NCBI GenBank assembly: GCA_021498095.1
Contig: JAIZWK010000001.1
Span: forward strand, 2,033,666-2,097,665
Length of the DNA: 64,000 bases
Direction of reading: 5' to 3'
Source: Candidatus Harpocratesius repetitus
Lineage (GTDB): Archaea; Asgardarchaeota; Lokiarchaeia; Sigyniarchaeales; Promethearchaeaceae
Below, piece by piece: positions 1 through 9,160 of the stretch (position 1 is the first letter of the stretch; every line of letters begins with the position of its first letter). The position numbers and the translations under genes are program-made. Below the pieces are notes generated by a model that was given only the letters and a program-made list of their open reading frames with translations, was not told the origin of the DNA and did no database searches.

Positions 1-1
1 T

Positions 2-229
2 AGCATATATCACTTGCATATTTATTTTTCTTCAAGACAATGGGGAATAACTTTTTTGTATATAATCTTGAGTTTTATTTTAGGAATAGTATTAGCTACC
101 TTCTTTCCTTTTATTGGTATTATCGGTACTTGGATTTATCACCTAATTGCAGTTAGTGCCATTTACTTTCGTTGGTACTTGATAGAAAGGAAAAATATGG
201 CCAATAAAGAAGAAAAAGAAGAAGAATAA
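2..229 (+). CDS. Small membrane protein, C-terminal part (5' end outside window)
   Basis: The reading frame is open to the left edge of the window, so the true start may lie outside it; the first start-like codon inside is TTG at 14. The visible protein has two hydrophobic stretches, about residues 9-32 and 36-54 counted from that TTG. They are followed by a very acidic and lysine-rich tail ending in KEEKEEE. This predicts a small two-helix membrane protein with a charged cytosolic tail. No family is recognised, and no partner gene is visible because the neighbour to the right is convergent. Confidence 0.5.
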   Translation, partial: SIYHLHIYFSSRQWGITFLYIILSFILGIVLATFFPFIGIIGTWIYHLIAVSAIYFRWYLIERKNMANKEEKEEE

Positions 230-252
230 AAAATTGTCAAATAAAAAAGGGG

Positions 253-930
253 TTATTGTCCCACTTCGCTCAATATTTTGGAAATAATCTGATGGAAATT
301 TGAATTTTCATGAATTCCTTCATTTGTGTCCGAACTACGAATTACATTTATGATTGCAATATCTGCTCCATTAAAATATGCAGTTCGAACACGAAGTGGG
401 ACTAATCCACCTGCAACACTAATGAAGACATCATATTTACCTCTGATTTTTGAAATGTCCCGATAACGAATAATTGAACGTGCTACAGATTCTTCATCTC
501 GACCTTTATGAATAACAACACAATCTGGTTTTGCTTTTAAAGGTTGAAGCCGTTTCATTGGATCAGAAACCCCTAACATATCGATCATCGAATAAACATT
601 TCGAGTTCGACAAGTAGCAATAAAACGATCTAAAGTTGCTGTAGGTGAGCTTCCCATAGCTGTAATTGCTCCCGCTCCTGCATTTACCGCGAAATTGACT
701 TCATCAACTGCACCATCTGTGATTTTCAAATCTGCTACAACAATCCCCCGCCACATACGGCGAATATATGAAATTCCGCGTACACCTTCTTTTTTAATAT
801 ATGGAGTTCCTGCTTCTATCCAAATTCGTGGGTCATATCTAATCTGGGGAAGTACTTTGCGAACCTGTCGTATATCATCATTAAAAGCTATTTGAATATA
901 TCTTCGATCGGGGGTTAAGCCCACAGGCAT
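253..930 (-). CDS. Orotidine-5'-phosphate decarboxylase superfamily enzyme, 3-hexulose-6-phosphate synthase-like
   Basis: The 225-residue protein has the superfamily signature D-x-K-x-x-D at D67, K69 and D72 (ADLKITDG), followed by a glycine/alanine-rich strand (NAGAGAITAMG), as in hexulose-phosphate synthases (HPS) and KGPDC. HPS enzymes condense formaldehyde with ribulose 5-phosphate; in archaea the reverse reaction supplies ribulose 5-phosphate for nucleotide synthesis. The length suits a single (beta/alpha)8 barrel of this group. The gene follows the slipin gene on the same strand with a 13-nt gap, and its Shine-Dalgarno site overlaps the slipin stop, so the two are co-transcribed. Substrate is inferred; a true OMP decarboxylase is less likely because the phosphate-loop region does not look typical. 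Confidence 0.7.
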   Translation of the reverse strand: MPVGLTPDRRYIQIAFNDDIRQVRKVLPQIRYDPRIWIEAGTPYIKKEGVRGISYIRRMWRGIVVADLKITDGAVDEVNFAVNAGAGAITAMGSSPTATLDRFIATCRTRNVYSMIDMLGVSDPMKRLQPLKAKPDCVVIHKGRDEESVARSIIRYRDISKIRGKYDVFISVAGGLVPLRVRTAYFNGADIAIINVIRSSDTNEGIHENSNFHQIISKILSEVGQ

Positions 931-939
931 GATCCTTAA

Positions 940-946
940 CCTCCTA
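940..946 (-). promoter_or_regulatory. Shine-Dalgarno site overlapping the upstream stop codon
   Basis: On the minus strand the slipin stop TAG (946-944) runs directly into GAGG, giving TAGGAGG nine bases before the ATG at 930-928 of the hexulose-phosphate-synthase-like gene. This fixes that start codon and suggests translational coupling between the two genes. Confidence 0.7.
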
Positions 947-1726
947 TGATTTAAACGTTTTACTTAGTGTATCCATAACAGCTGGACCAACTCCGGTGCC
1001 AGAAGGCATGAAAATTACTATTTTCTCCGAAGGATCTTGTGCAATATCTCGGATTGTTTGATACGCCCGTAACTGCAAAGCTCCTGGGTTTTTTGCCATT
1101 ACTTCTGCGGCTTCAGCGAGTTTCTTTGCTGCTATGAATTCCCCATCAGCTTTAATGATGGCTGCACGTTTATCACGTTCTGCTTCTGCTTGTTGAGCAA
1201 ATGCACGCTTCATTTCTGCGGGTAATTCCATTTCTTGGATTTTAATTCCTCGAATATCAATTCCCCATTCACTTGTTTCCTTATCAACGATATTTTTAAT
1301 ATCTAATGCAATTTTGTCTCGATTTTGAAGGACTTCATCTAAATTCATAGTTCCCATTACGTCCCTTAAAGCTGCTTGGGTGTATTGTCGTACTGCATAG
1401 ATAAAATTTTCAATTTTGATAACAGAATCTTCAGGCCTTTCAACTTTGAAATATACCACTGTATTGGCTAGAACGGGAATATTATCTACCGTCATCACTT
1501 CTTGGCGGGGAATATCTTGAGTGATTATTCGTAAATCTACCTTTCTTGCTGTTTCAAGTATTGGAAGTACATAAACCAATCCCGGCCCAAGTGTACGCTT
1601 ATATCTTCCAAGACGGAAAACTACCAATCGTTCATATTCATAAACGCTTTTCAATCCTGAAAATAGGATGCATAATAAGAATAAAAGCGCTATTCCAATA
1701 AATACAAATACTGTTCCTTCAGCCAT
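944..1726 (-). CDS. Slipin (stomatin/prohibitin, SPFH/band 7 family membrane protein)
   Basis: The 260-residue protein starts with one hydrophobic helix (about residues 6-28). It continues with the band-7 pattern: YEYERLVVFRLGRYKRTLGPG, then VDLR, DIPRQEVMTVDNIPV and the RDVMGTMNLDEVLQNRDKI stretch, and a coiled-coil region rich in Ala/Glu (QQAEAERDKRAAIIKADGE). This is the standard architecture of archaeal slipins of the stomatin type. They assemble as oligomers on the membrane and scaffold neighbouring membrane proteins. A NfeD-type protease often accompanies slipins in archaea, but none is seen next to this gene. It is first in a two-gene operon with the hexulose-phosphate-synthase-like gene. 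Confidence 0.9.
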   Translation of the reverse strand: MAEGTVFVFIGIALLFLLCILFSGLKSVYEYERLVVFRLGRYKRTLGPGLVYVLPILETARKVDLRIITQDIPRQEVMTVDNIPVLANTVVYFKVERPEDSVIKIENFIYAVRQYTQAALRDVMGTMNLDEVLQNRDKIALDIKNIVDKETSEWGIDIRGIKIQEMELPAEMKRAFAQQAEAERDKRAAIIKADGEFIAAKKLAEAAEVMAKNPGALQLRAYQTIRDIAQDPSEKIVIFMPSGTGVGPAVMDTLSKTFKS

Positions 1727-1946
1727 TTTTGTTCAACCTCAGTTCATTGATGAGAAAGTAGATGAGATCCATTTTGTTATCTCTATCTGTGTTTATGAAC
1801 CTTCCATCAATGAATGATTAATTGATAATGACATCATTTTTATATCATTGTGCTTCTTTAAATACTTCCAACAAAGAACCGAAATTTAATTATGCTTTAT
1901 TGAGAAAATGATTATATAGTGAATTTTTTCATTTTATGGTGTTAAT

Positions 1947-2873
1947 ATGAAACGTTATGATCGAACAAAACCATTGAATCTTCCCAGGTTTCGCCTTATA
2001 GAACCTCATGTTATGCGAACAAGGGATGAATCTATAGGGTATTTTCGCTGTACTCTTAATTTAACGAAAACTCTGCCGTTTATTGAGCAGTATAATCGAG
2101 AGCATAATTTTGATAAAACCACTCGGTTGACTCTTTTCCATATAATACTATGTGCTACTGCGCGTACATTTGGATTATATCCCCATTTGAATCGATTTAT
2201 CTCAGGACGCAAATATTGGCAGCACAATCGACTTCAATTCTCTTTTGTGGTTAAGAAAAAGCTTGAAGCTTATGCTAAAGAAACATTTGCAAAAATTGAC
2301 TTTGATCCATTTGATACACTAGAAACGGTTCGAAAACGCGTTCATGCTTTTATCTATGAAGCACGAACAGATAAAGGGAATGCAACCGAGAAAGAAATTG
2401 ATGACTGGGGAAAATATCCTCGCTGGTTGCTTATGCTGGCAGTCAAAATCTTTCGTATACTTGAATTTTTTGGTAGAATGCCTAAAAGCCTTACAAAACC
2501 TGATCCACTTTATTCAAGTGTGATTTTTGCAAATTTAGGATCAGTAGGTCTTCCAGCGCCTTATCATCATATATTTGAGTGGGGGACTTCAAGTTGGTTC
2601 ATTACTGTTGGAAAGATCCATAAAGCACCTGTTGTGAATGAGAAAGGTGAAGTCGTGGCTCAAGACACAGTTGAATTAGGAGTAACTGTTGATGAACGAA
2701 TAAGTGAAGGGATGTATTACAATTTGGGTTTGAAGGCAATTACCGATTTTATCGAAAATCCTGAAAAATTAATCGATCCACCGGAGATTCCAGAAGAGAA
2801 TCTGCGTGAATTAGCTTTGATCGATCGAGATAAACGATTAGCCAAATGGGATAAAAAATATAAAAAAAAGTAG
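1947..2873 (+). CDS. Stand-alone E2-like acyltransferase domain lacking the catalytic histidine
   Basis: The 308-residue protein resembles the catalytic domain of 2-oxoacid dehydrogenase E2 / chloramphenicol acetyltransferase enzymes. Toward its C-terminus it has the order FANLGSVGLP, then FITVGKIHKAPVV, then VELGVTVDERISEG. In active E2 enzymes the last motif is D-H-R-x-x-D-G; here it reads D249-E-R-I-S-E-G255, so both the catalytic His and Asp are replaced by Glu. There is no lipoyl or E1-binding domain at the N-terminus, and no E1/E3 genes are nearby. It is therefore probably not part of a dehydrogenase complex; a binding or altered acyl-transfer role is inferred. It is divergent from the slipin operon across a 220-bp gap. 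Confidence 0.7.
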   Translation: MKRYDRTKPLNLPRFRLIEPHVMRTRDESIGYFRCTLNLTKTLPFIEQYNREHNFDKTTRLTLFHIILCATARTFGLYPHLNRFISGRKYWQHNRLQFSFVVKKKLEAYAKETFAKIDFDPFDTLETVRKRVHAFIYEARTDKGNATEKEIDDWGKYPRWLLMLAVKIFRILEFFGRMPKSLTKPDPLYSSVIFANLGSVGLPAPYHHIFEWGTSSWFITVGKIHKAPVVNEKGEVVAQDTVELGVTVDERISEGMYYNLGLKAITDFIENPEKLIDPPEIPEENLRELALIDRDKRLAKWDKKYKKK

Positions 2874-3051
2874 GATCTTAATCAATAAAAAATCATTCTT
2901 TTTTTAGTTTATTATCAAAAGTTTGGAATTTCTTCATGAATTTCATTTCATTAATTCAAAGATTCCATAACCCTTGTCAATTTATTCGCTCAAATTTTAT
3001 TTATAATTTGGATTTTAAGAAGAAAATGATCGTCAAATTAAAATTTTGAAA

Positions 3052-3660
3052 TCACGAAATCGTTCTACATAATCGATCTATAGAATTTATATATTTAATC
3101 TTGATTCCAGCCCTGGTTATAGGTGATTTATCTTGATTTGGGCCGGAATATGGTGGAGAAAGGTTGTGATGCAATCTTAGTATTTCAAATACCGCTTTAG
3201 AGTATTTTGTATCTTTCATTTTTCGATATTTTTTAAAAAAAAGTCGATATCTGCCAAAAATTGATTCAATTGTGTTGGTGTTAGCTCGATTGGGTGGAAC
3301 CATGCTTTGAATTCTCTCAGTTTTATCGTTAAACACCTTTTTCTTATTTGAAATAATTTTGCTAGTTTTTTAGCAATTAGATATGGTGAATCAGAATAAA
3401 TTTTAAGTAAACGACGCTCCTTTTTCTCAAATTCATTCCATTTGCTGTCTAATAAATCCTTAAATTCCTTTACAAGTCGTCCACTTTGAAGAGCAATGAT
3501 TTTAGATTTAATATAATGCAATTCCGCCTCTTTCAAATCCTTTTGAAAATACTAGATTTTCTTTTGCCAATGTTTGACCTGTTTTTGATATGATTTTATA
3601 TATGCTCGAAGATTCTGAAGATCTTTTTTATATTTTGTCCGCTGTGCTTTAAATTTTTTC
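3052..3660 (-). pseudogene. Decayed transposase (C-terminal part)
   Basis: Reading the minus strand from about 3660, a lysine-rich coiled-coil stretch is interrupted by an in-frame TAG near 3552. It continues to about 3310 and then shifts frame into a segment containing PNRANTNTIESIFGRYR and HHNLSPPYSGPNQDKSPITR. The last part matches the usual DDE-transposase ending (glutamate helix, then H-N-x-x-x-P-H-x-G-L-x-G-x-T-P). One nonsense and one frameshift mutation mean it is dead. No terminal repeats are obvious. It sits immediately beside a nonautonomous insertion element, so this spot has been a repeated insertion target. Confidence 0.6.
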
Positions 3661-3811
3661 AATTAATTTCCCCCTTTAGATTGCTTGAGAAATCTATCTT
3701 TTATTATATATTTCATCGAGGAAGAATAAATTTCGTCGGAAAAATGAAATAAAAAAATTCTTTGGATTAGATCCAAAAAGTAGTACATTTTTTCATAATT
3801 ATAGAATCTCT

Positions 3812-4360
3812 GGCTATTTTTAATTACGAAGGATCAATTCATTGACACCTCGGTTTGAATTTTTTTCTCCAACTTTTCGTTTAATTGAAATAATCGTTTA
3901 ATTATTGAATTGTTCTATACAATAAATAGAATTTTGGGGCTAAATCGGTGTGGAACAATGGCTATTCCTAAGATTTCGGGTTCATTTGTGATTTTAATAT
4001 ATACTCGAAGTCACTGTTCAAAGCCTTCATGTGTTTTAAGAACAGTTTAATGCACGCGAATCTCAATCACACTAATCATATTCTCCGCAGGATAAATCGA
4101 TATAACTTTTGCACACATAGTCTTGTATTTTCTTGATAGCAACTGTAACTGCGGAAAGCATATTTTTTGCTAGTTTGAGAGTTTTATAAAAAAACAATTT
4201 TTGCATATCCCTGCTTTTTTTTGTCAAAAGCTTTAAAATATTGTACGTTTTGCTTTCAAGTTTCAATTATGTTGCCAAAAATAAATATTTGAAAGATAAT
4301 TTGGGAATAATTTAAAAAATATGGCCTCTCTTAATTGATCCTTTATCCTTAAAAATAGTC
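3812..4360 (-). mobile_element. Internally deleted, nonautonomous derivative of the 1.59-kb insertion sequence (549 bp)
   Basis: The left end (GGCTATTTTTAATTACGAAG) and the inverted right end (CTTTATCCTTAAAAATAGTC) match the ends of the full elements at 30048 and 58281. Inside it keeps a decayed transposase 3' end (left part, minus strand) and the 5' leader (right part); about 1 kb of the middle is missing. It is flanked by a perfect 8-bp target duplication GAATCTCT at 3804-3811 and 4361-4368. It cannot encode a transposase and would need one supplied by a full copy. Confidence 0.88.
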
Positions 4361-4424
4361 GAATCTCTTTTTTCTAAAGATATTTTTAATTTCTTTTCTT
4401 GATTTATTTTTTTAAATCTTATAC

Positions 4425-4622
4425 TCAATTTAGAACCAGATGATGCTCTTCCATGATGGAAACCCAATTTTTGAAATAATTTCGAATTAATTGAATGAAT
4501 TGTTTGAACATTTTAATCACTACTAAATATGGGAAAATACACGTATATAATATTAATGCTGTATTTTGAATGAAATCGAGAATATCGCTAAAAAATTGGT
4601 CTAATTTTCTAAAAAACTTCAT
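4425..4622 (-). CDS. Doubtful small hydrophobic protein
   Basis: This is an open frame of 65 residues with an ATG start, one central hydrophobic stretch (ILYTCIFPYLVVIKMF) and basic flanks. It lies in a very A+T-rich gap between a transposon remnant and an exonuclease gene. No family is recognised and no convincing ribosome-binding site is visible, so it may be a chance frame. Confidence 0.2.
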   Translation of the reverse strand: MKFFRKLDQFFSDILDFIQNTALILYTCIFPYLVVIKMFKQFIQLIRNYFKNWVSIMEEHHLVLN

Positions 4623-4742
4623 GTTTTTAGATAAAAATCCTTTTAATCAAACAGATTTTTAGTTATTTGATTCGTCTTTTTTTCAAATACCTCATAAATT
4701 TACTAATCAACTTAATAAATAGATATTATATACTTTAAACAT

Positions 4743-5327
4743 TTAATTTGTAATTATCGGTTTCCATGAACCACGCTTGTATAATTCGTAAACAATTTCT
4801 GCTTCATGAACTGCATCATCATAAGCACGATGGATTTCACTGTAAATATGATCATTTGAAAAGAAGAATTCCCAGCATTCTTCCACACTTGGCCATTTGT
4901 AATCCGAACCATCAAATCGAGGGGGAAGTTTTAATACTGGAGTGGCTGCAATCATTGGGCAGGGTAATTCTCGAGGAATACGTATTCCCCGATTTTTTAA
5001 AAAAGAAAAATCGAATTCTTTATTATATGCAGTAACAGGAAATTTATTCATAATTCTTTGAATTTTTGGTGCTATCTCGCTCCACTTAGGTGCATTTAAT
5101 ATATCATTAATTGTCAATGTAGAATTTTGAAAAATCCAACAATTTTCCAGCATTTTTGCCTCAAATTTCATCTCAAACTCAGGTTCACGGCATAATGAAT
5201 CAAACAATTTTGTAATAAAATGAGTTCTCAAATCAATCATCGCAATACCAATTTCAACAATTGTGCCTGTTTGTGGTGTTCTTCCAGTGGTTTCGATATC
5301 AAGAACAGCAATCCGCATGTTTTGCAT
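4743..5327 (-). CDS. DnaQ-like 3'-5' exonuclease (DEDDh family)
   Basis: The 194-residue protein shows all the DEDDh exonuclease motifs: ExoI with D10 and E12 (LDIETTG), ExoII in YNKEFDFSFL with its Asp near residue 106, and ExoIII in IHRAYDDAVHEAE with His near 166 and Asp near 170. Such enzymes remove nucleotides from 3' ends of DNA or RNA using two metal ions. It has no polymerase, BRCT or helicase domain, so it is a stand-alone nuclease; a role in repair or RNA turnover is possible. ATG starts are at residues 1 and 4. It appears monocistronic, with a gap of more than 400 bp upstream. Confidence 0.85.
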   Translation of the reverse strand: MQNMRIAVLDIETTGRTPQTGTIVEIGIAMIDLRTHFITKLFDSLCREPEFEMKFEAKMLENCWIFQNSTLTINDILNAPKWSEIAPKIQRIMNKFPVTAYNKEFDFSFLKNRGIRIPRELPCPMIAATPVLKLPPRFDGSDYKWPSVEECWEFFFSNDHIYSEIHRAYDDAVHEAEIVYELYKRGSWKPIITN

Positions 5328-5790
5328 TAATGATTGTATATATGGGAATAATTTAAATTAGGTTATTAAGTAAATATCATACTTTTTATTATTATATTTC
5401 TCACTCGTTTCTATGAGAAATAAATATATAAAATTTGAAATTCTTTTTTCAATAAGAATTAAAAAGAAAAAAAGATTTTAGGGTAAAATTTTCAATCTTT
5501 TTTGTATGATGGGTTATTTCCTTGTCTATCCAAAAGAAAAAAATGAGTTGGTTGGATTTAAAATGTAAATAACTCCTAATAATATCACAAACAAAAAACC
5601 ATAGCACAAAAAGTCTCCACAAAAACTTCGATCACTCATAAAAGATCCCCGATGTTATTTGCCTATTTTTAAATCATTATTGGCATTTAACAAACAAAAA
5701 GGAGAATTATTAACTTAAAAAAGTTATAGAAAAATTCTCCACCTTTTGGAATGGTGTGCTATTATTAAAAACTTTTTACTGCTTTCACAC
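5328..5790. other. Gene-free A+T-rich stretch
   Basis: No coding frame worth calling is seen. The stretch holds the promoter region of the exonuclease gene (minus strand, near 5330-5400) and the 3' region of the membrane-protein gene at 5791-6576, including the hairpin listed separately. Confidence 0.5.
5701..5740 (-). terminator. Hairpin downstream of the membrane-protein gene
   Basis: GGAGAATT (5701-5708) pairs with AATTCTCC (5733-5740), and the nested TAACTT/AAGTTA (5711-5716 and 5721-5726) closes a four-base AAAA loop. It lies about 50 bases past the stop codon of the minus-strand gene at 5791. A 3'-end or processing hairpin is inferred from position; archaeal termination itself mostly needs only T-runs. 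Confidence 0.4.
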
Positions 5791-6576
5791 TCACTCGATA
5801 TCAGGATTTAGTAATATACATTTTTTCATATAATACAAAACAATAATATAGGCTATCGTTTTTGGAATCATCAGCATCCCTAGTAATGGAATCAAATGGA
5901 CTCCTAACAAGGTTCCTGTATAAGTAAGAAAAGAAACAATAATCCAAATTGCACTGTTTTTTACCGCTCGATTGATTTCTGGATGAACACTATTTGATTT
6001 CTTTGTAAGGTTATATGATTTTATGAATAAATACAAAACCTCTATACCAATAATATATAATGGCAAATTGGTTAGCAGGCGAAAACTAAAAATTGTATAA
6101 TAATATACTGGTTCTGCTCCATATTGATTCCAAGGGAGTAATATTAGTATTATTCTCACGATTACAGAAATATATGCTACTGCATCAAGTGTTTTAGTAT
6201 TTTGTCCTAAAGATTTTAAATTCACAATTTCATCTTTTTTAGAATAAGTTTCTTTCCAAAACAGATAAAACAACAGGTAAAAGAATGTCATTGAAATGCC
6301 AGTAATAATCAAACCTGCACCATAAATCAGAACTCCTATTGAACTAGTATAAATATCAGTTCGACCTCTTATGGAATATTGATACCAAAGATAGGTTCGG
6401 GGAAGAAGATGAAAAATATCTCCAAACGCAAGCAAGAAAAAGGCATTAAATAAATATTTCCATGATTTAGAAGGGTTTTCGGGTTTTTGAATCCAAATTT
6501 GAATTAAATTTCCCCATATAATGGCCATGTAGCTCCATAAAAACACGATTGAGGGAATATTTTCAATCATCACCAT
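5791..6576 (-). CDS. Polytopic membrane protein of unknown function
   Basis: The 261-residue protein has about seven hydrophobic helices (starting near residues 8, 42, 80, 133, 160, 207 and 230). Its few charged loops include LLPRTYLWYQYSIRGRTDIY, which precedes the third helix. No transporter or enzyme motif is recognised. The next gene upstream on the same strand is a double-AbrB regulator 108 bp away, so the two might be linked in regulation, although the gap is long enough for a separate promoter. A sensor or transporter role cannot be told from sequence alone. Confidence 0.65.
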   Translation of the reverse strand: MVMIENIPSIVFLWSYMAIIWGNLIQIWIQKPENPSKSWKYLFNAFFLLAFGDIFHLLPRTYLWYQYSIRGRTDIYTSSIGVLIYGAGLIITGISMTFFYLLFYLFWKETYSKKDEIVNLKSLGQNTKTLDAVAYISVIVRIILILLPWNQYGAEPVYYYTIFSFRLLTNLPLYIIGIEVLYLFIKSYNLTKKSNSVHPEINRAVKNSAIWIIVSFLTYTGTLLGVHLIPLLGMLMIPKTIAYIIVLYYMKKCILLNPDIE

Positions 6577-6684
6577 AGTATATCATTCTCCTAAAGATTT
6601 TTATAATTCTTCGTTTGATTCGTATGAAATTCATACAAATATGAATAAAGGAAGATCATTTAAAAATATTATTTTATCATCTTT

Positions 6685-7215
6685 TTAAGTATCTCTTCTT
6701 TTTGGACCCTCAATCATATTTTCTGCCCATTTTCCTATTGCATCTTGATTAAGTAAAGCTAAGACAATGCTCTGTGTTTTTTCATGAGATAGAATTAAAA
6801 TTTGTAATCCTGGGGTAATATCTAAATTATCTCGAACCTTTTTTGGAATAACAATCTGCCCTCTTTCAGCCACTTTAACTAATCCAACAAATTCATGATT
6901 TTTTGAATTCTTGAGAGGTGCCGATTCTGGCATTTTGTACCACTTTTCAGCATCTAAAAGCATCATTGCATCCTTACTGTGAGGGAGAACTCCAATAAGT
7001 AAGGCAACGTTATCACCTGCGACGATACCAAAATCTTCTCGAGCTTGCTTGGGAATACAGATCTGTCCGCGTGAATTTATTCTCGCCACGCCATAGAATT
7101 TGTTCACATTCATGGAATTACATGATAAAACAAGATATTCTTCTTTAACAAATTTCGCTTTTCCTTGCATGCGCTTAATCGATTTAGGAATGACTAAGTT
7201 AATCGGACAATTCAT
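6685..7215 (-). CDS. Transcription regulator with two SpoVT/AbrB domains
   Basis: Two swapped-hairpin AbrB DNA-binding domains are visible. The first (about residues 42-78) contains ARINSRGQICIPKQAREDFGI and the second (about 107-143) contains VKVAERGQIVIPKKVRDNLDI. Both keep the R-G-Q-I-x-I-P-K core that defines the family. A tandem pair in one chain lets a monomer mimic the dimer that single-domain AbrB proteins form. The first 40 residues are basic and unmatched, so translation could instead begin at the internal Met of SMNVNKFYG. It diverges from the acyl-CoA dehydrogenase gene (114-bp gap) and might control it; that is inference. Confidence 0.8.
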   Translation of the reverse strand: MNCPINLVIPKSIKRMQGKAKFVKEEYLVLSCNSMNVNKFYGVARINSRGQICIPKQAREDFGIVAGDNVALLIGVLPHSKDAMMLLDAEKWYKMPESAPLKNSKNHEFVGLVKVAERGQIVIPKKVRDNLDITPGLQILILSHEKTQSIVLALLNQDAIGKWAENMIEGPKRRDT

Positions 7216-7329
7216 GCTTTTTCCTTATTTATCTCTTTAACAAATAGATCAATGAATTCACGATATTTTACTGTATTTTAGAAAATATTAACAGTATTCT
7301 TTTAAAGGGAATTCACAAAAGAAAAATCT

Positions 7330-9051
7330 ATGATATTACTCAATCCCCATAAAATGGATCGATACTATCCAGATGAAATTTCGAAACAAATAATGGAAAA
7401 AACCGTTCAATGGTTTGAAAACCGTGGTAAAACCCACATGCTTCAAGATGATTTTGATCGTGTTTGGTATCAAGATTTTTTGGATTTTTTAAAAGAAAAT
7501 CAAATTTTCGCCACACTACTCACTCCCACTCAATACGGTGATGGAACAACTCGCTGGGATACGTGGCGCAATTGTGAATTTAATGAAATATTAGCGTTTT
7601 ATGGATTGCATTATTGGTACACCTGGCAAGTGTCTATTCTTGGATTAGGTCCAATATTTTTAAGTAAGAATGAAAAAGTCAAAAAAAAAACCGCACGATT
7701 GCTGAAAGAAGGGGGAATATTTGCATTTGGTCTTTCTGAAAAAGAACACGGCGCCGATATTTATTCATCAGATATGATCCTGACAAAACATGGAGAAAAC
7801 GACTACACTGCCAATGGCTCAAAATACTATATAGGAAACGGTAATAAAGCGGCATTTGTTTCAATTTTTGGCAAATCTCGACCTCCATTTTTCCCTGAAG
7901 ATAAGAAATATGGAGATTACACCTTTTTTGTAGCAAAAACAGATCATCCAAAATATGAATGTGTGCGGAATTTAGTTGCTGTTAGTAGCTATGTAGCTGA
8001 ATATCGCCTTCACGATTATCCTATAACTGAAGAAGATATTTTGGCAAAAGGACGTGAAGCATGGGATATGGCGTTGAATACAGTAAATATAGGAAAGTTT
8101 AATCTTGGATTTGCATCAATTGGAATTGCAACTCATGCCTTTTATGAAGCAATTAATCATGCCAGTCACCGTATCTTATATGGAAAGGCTGTAACTGAAT
8201 TTCCTCACATTCAATCCTTTTTTGTGGAAGCATATTGTCGATTAGTCGCCATGAAATTATTCGCTTTACGCGCTGCTGATTATTTCCGAGCTGCTACTCC
8301 CAAAGATCGACGTTATCTCCTGTATAACCCCATGGTCAAGATGTGGGTAACCTTACAGGGTGAAGAAGTAATTGATTTATTATGGGATATCATCGCTGCA
8401 AAAGGTTTTGAGAAGAGCACTTATTTTTCCTTAGCAACTCGAGATATTCGGGCATTACCCAAGTTAGAGGGTACAGTTCATGTTAATATGGCACTAGTAT
8501 TGAAATTCATGAAGAATTACTTCTTTAACCATGCTGAATATGATGAAGTTCCTCAAATGTCTGAAGCAAAGAATGATGATTTTCTCTTTGAACAACCGGC
8601 TGCAAAAAATTTGGGTAAAATCAGATTTCACGATTATCGGAAGATATATAATCAATTCAACCTCCCCAATGTCAATCGTTTTAAGCGAAATATTAAATGG
8701 CTGAAGATGTTGTTGATCGCTGCTCCGCCTTCGAAGAACCAAGCAAAAGATTTTGATTTTCTGTTAAATTTAGGAAAATTATTCACTTTGGTAATCTACG
8801 GGCAACTTATTCTTGAAAATGTAAAATATTACAATATTGACAGTGATTTAATCGAAGAAATATTTGACATTTTGATTCGCGACTTTGCCAAATATGCTTT
8901 GGTTTTGCGATCCAAACCTCAATGTACATGGAAGCAGGCATGGTTCTGCAAGCAAATGCTCAGTAGTCCGAAATCCAACCAAGATCGCTTCAAAAGAGTG
9001 TGGGAAAAGCATGTGTTGGTGTTAAAAGATTTGTATGAAATGAATCCATAA
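7330..9051 (+). CDS. Acyl-CoA dehydrogenase family flavoprotein
   Basis: The 573-residue protein follows the acyl-CoA dehydrogenase fold. It has an N-terminal helical part, the flavin-binding middle strand region with FAFGLSEKEHGAD and ANGSKYYIGNG (about residues 131-170), then the C-terminal helical domain. The likely catalytic base is E380 in PKLEGTVHVN, the position of the E-G-T motif in these dehydrogenases. About 170 extra residues follow the usual end, longer than the roughly 380-400 residues of short-chain enzymes, so it may belong to a long-chain or atypical subfamily. No electron-transfer flavoprotein or other beta-oxidation gene is adjacent, so the substrate is unknown. Confidence 0.85.
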   Translation: MILLNPHKMDRYYPDEISKQIMEKTVQWFENRGKTHMLQDDFDRVWYQDFLDFLKENQIFATLLTPTQYGDGTTRWDTWRNCEFNEILAFYGLHYWYTWQVSILGLGPIFLSKNEKVKKKTARLLKEGGIFAFGLSEKEHGADIYSSDMILTKHGENDYTANGSKYYIGNGNKAAFVSIFGKSRPPFFPEDKKYGDYTFFVAKTDHPKYECVRNLVAVSSYVAEYRLHDYPITEEDILAKGREAWDMALNTVNIGKFNLGFASIGIATHAFYEAINHASHRILYGKAVTEFPHIQSFFVEAYCRLVAMKLFALRAADYFRAATPKDRRYLLYNPMVKMWVTLQGEEVIDLLWDIIAAKGFEKSTYFSLATRDIRALPKLEGTVHVNMALVLKFMKNYFFNHAEYDEVPQMSEAKNDDFLFEQPAAKNLGKIRFHDYRKIYNQFNLPNVNRFKRNIKWLKMLLIAAPPSKNQAKDFDFLLNLGKLFTLVIYGQLILENVKYYNIDSDLIEEIFDILIRDFAKYALVLRSKPQCTWKQAWFCKQMLSSPKSNQDRFKRVWEKHVLVLKDLYEMNP

Positions 9052-9160
9052 AAAAATTTGATTATTGATCAATATAGAAGTTAGAAAATAGTATTATACT
9101 CCTTTTTTCTTTTTATTCACTATCTCTTTATACTTTTTTTTTCTTTCTCAGAATTTCTTT

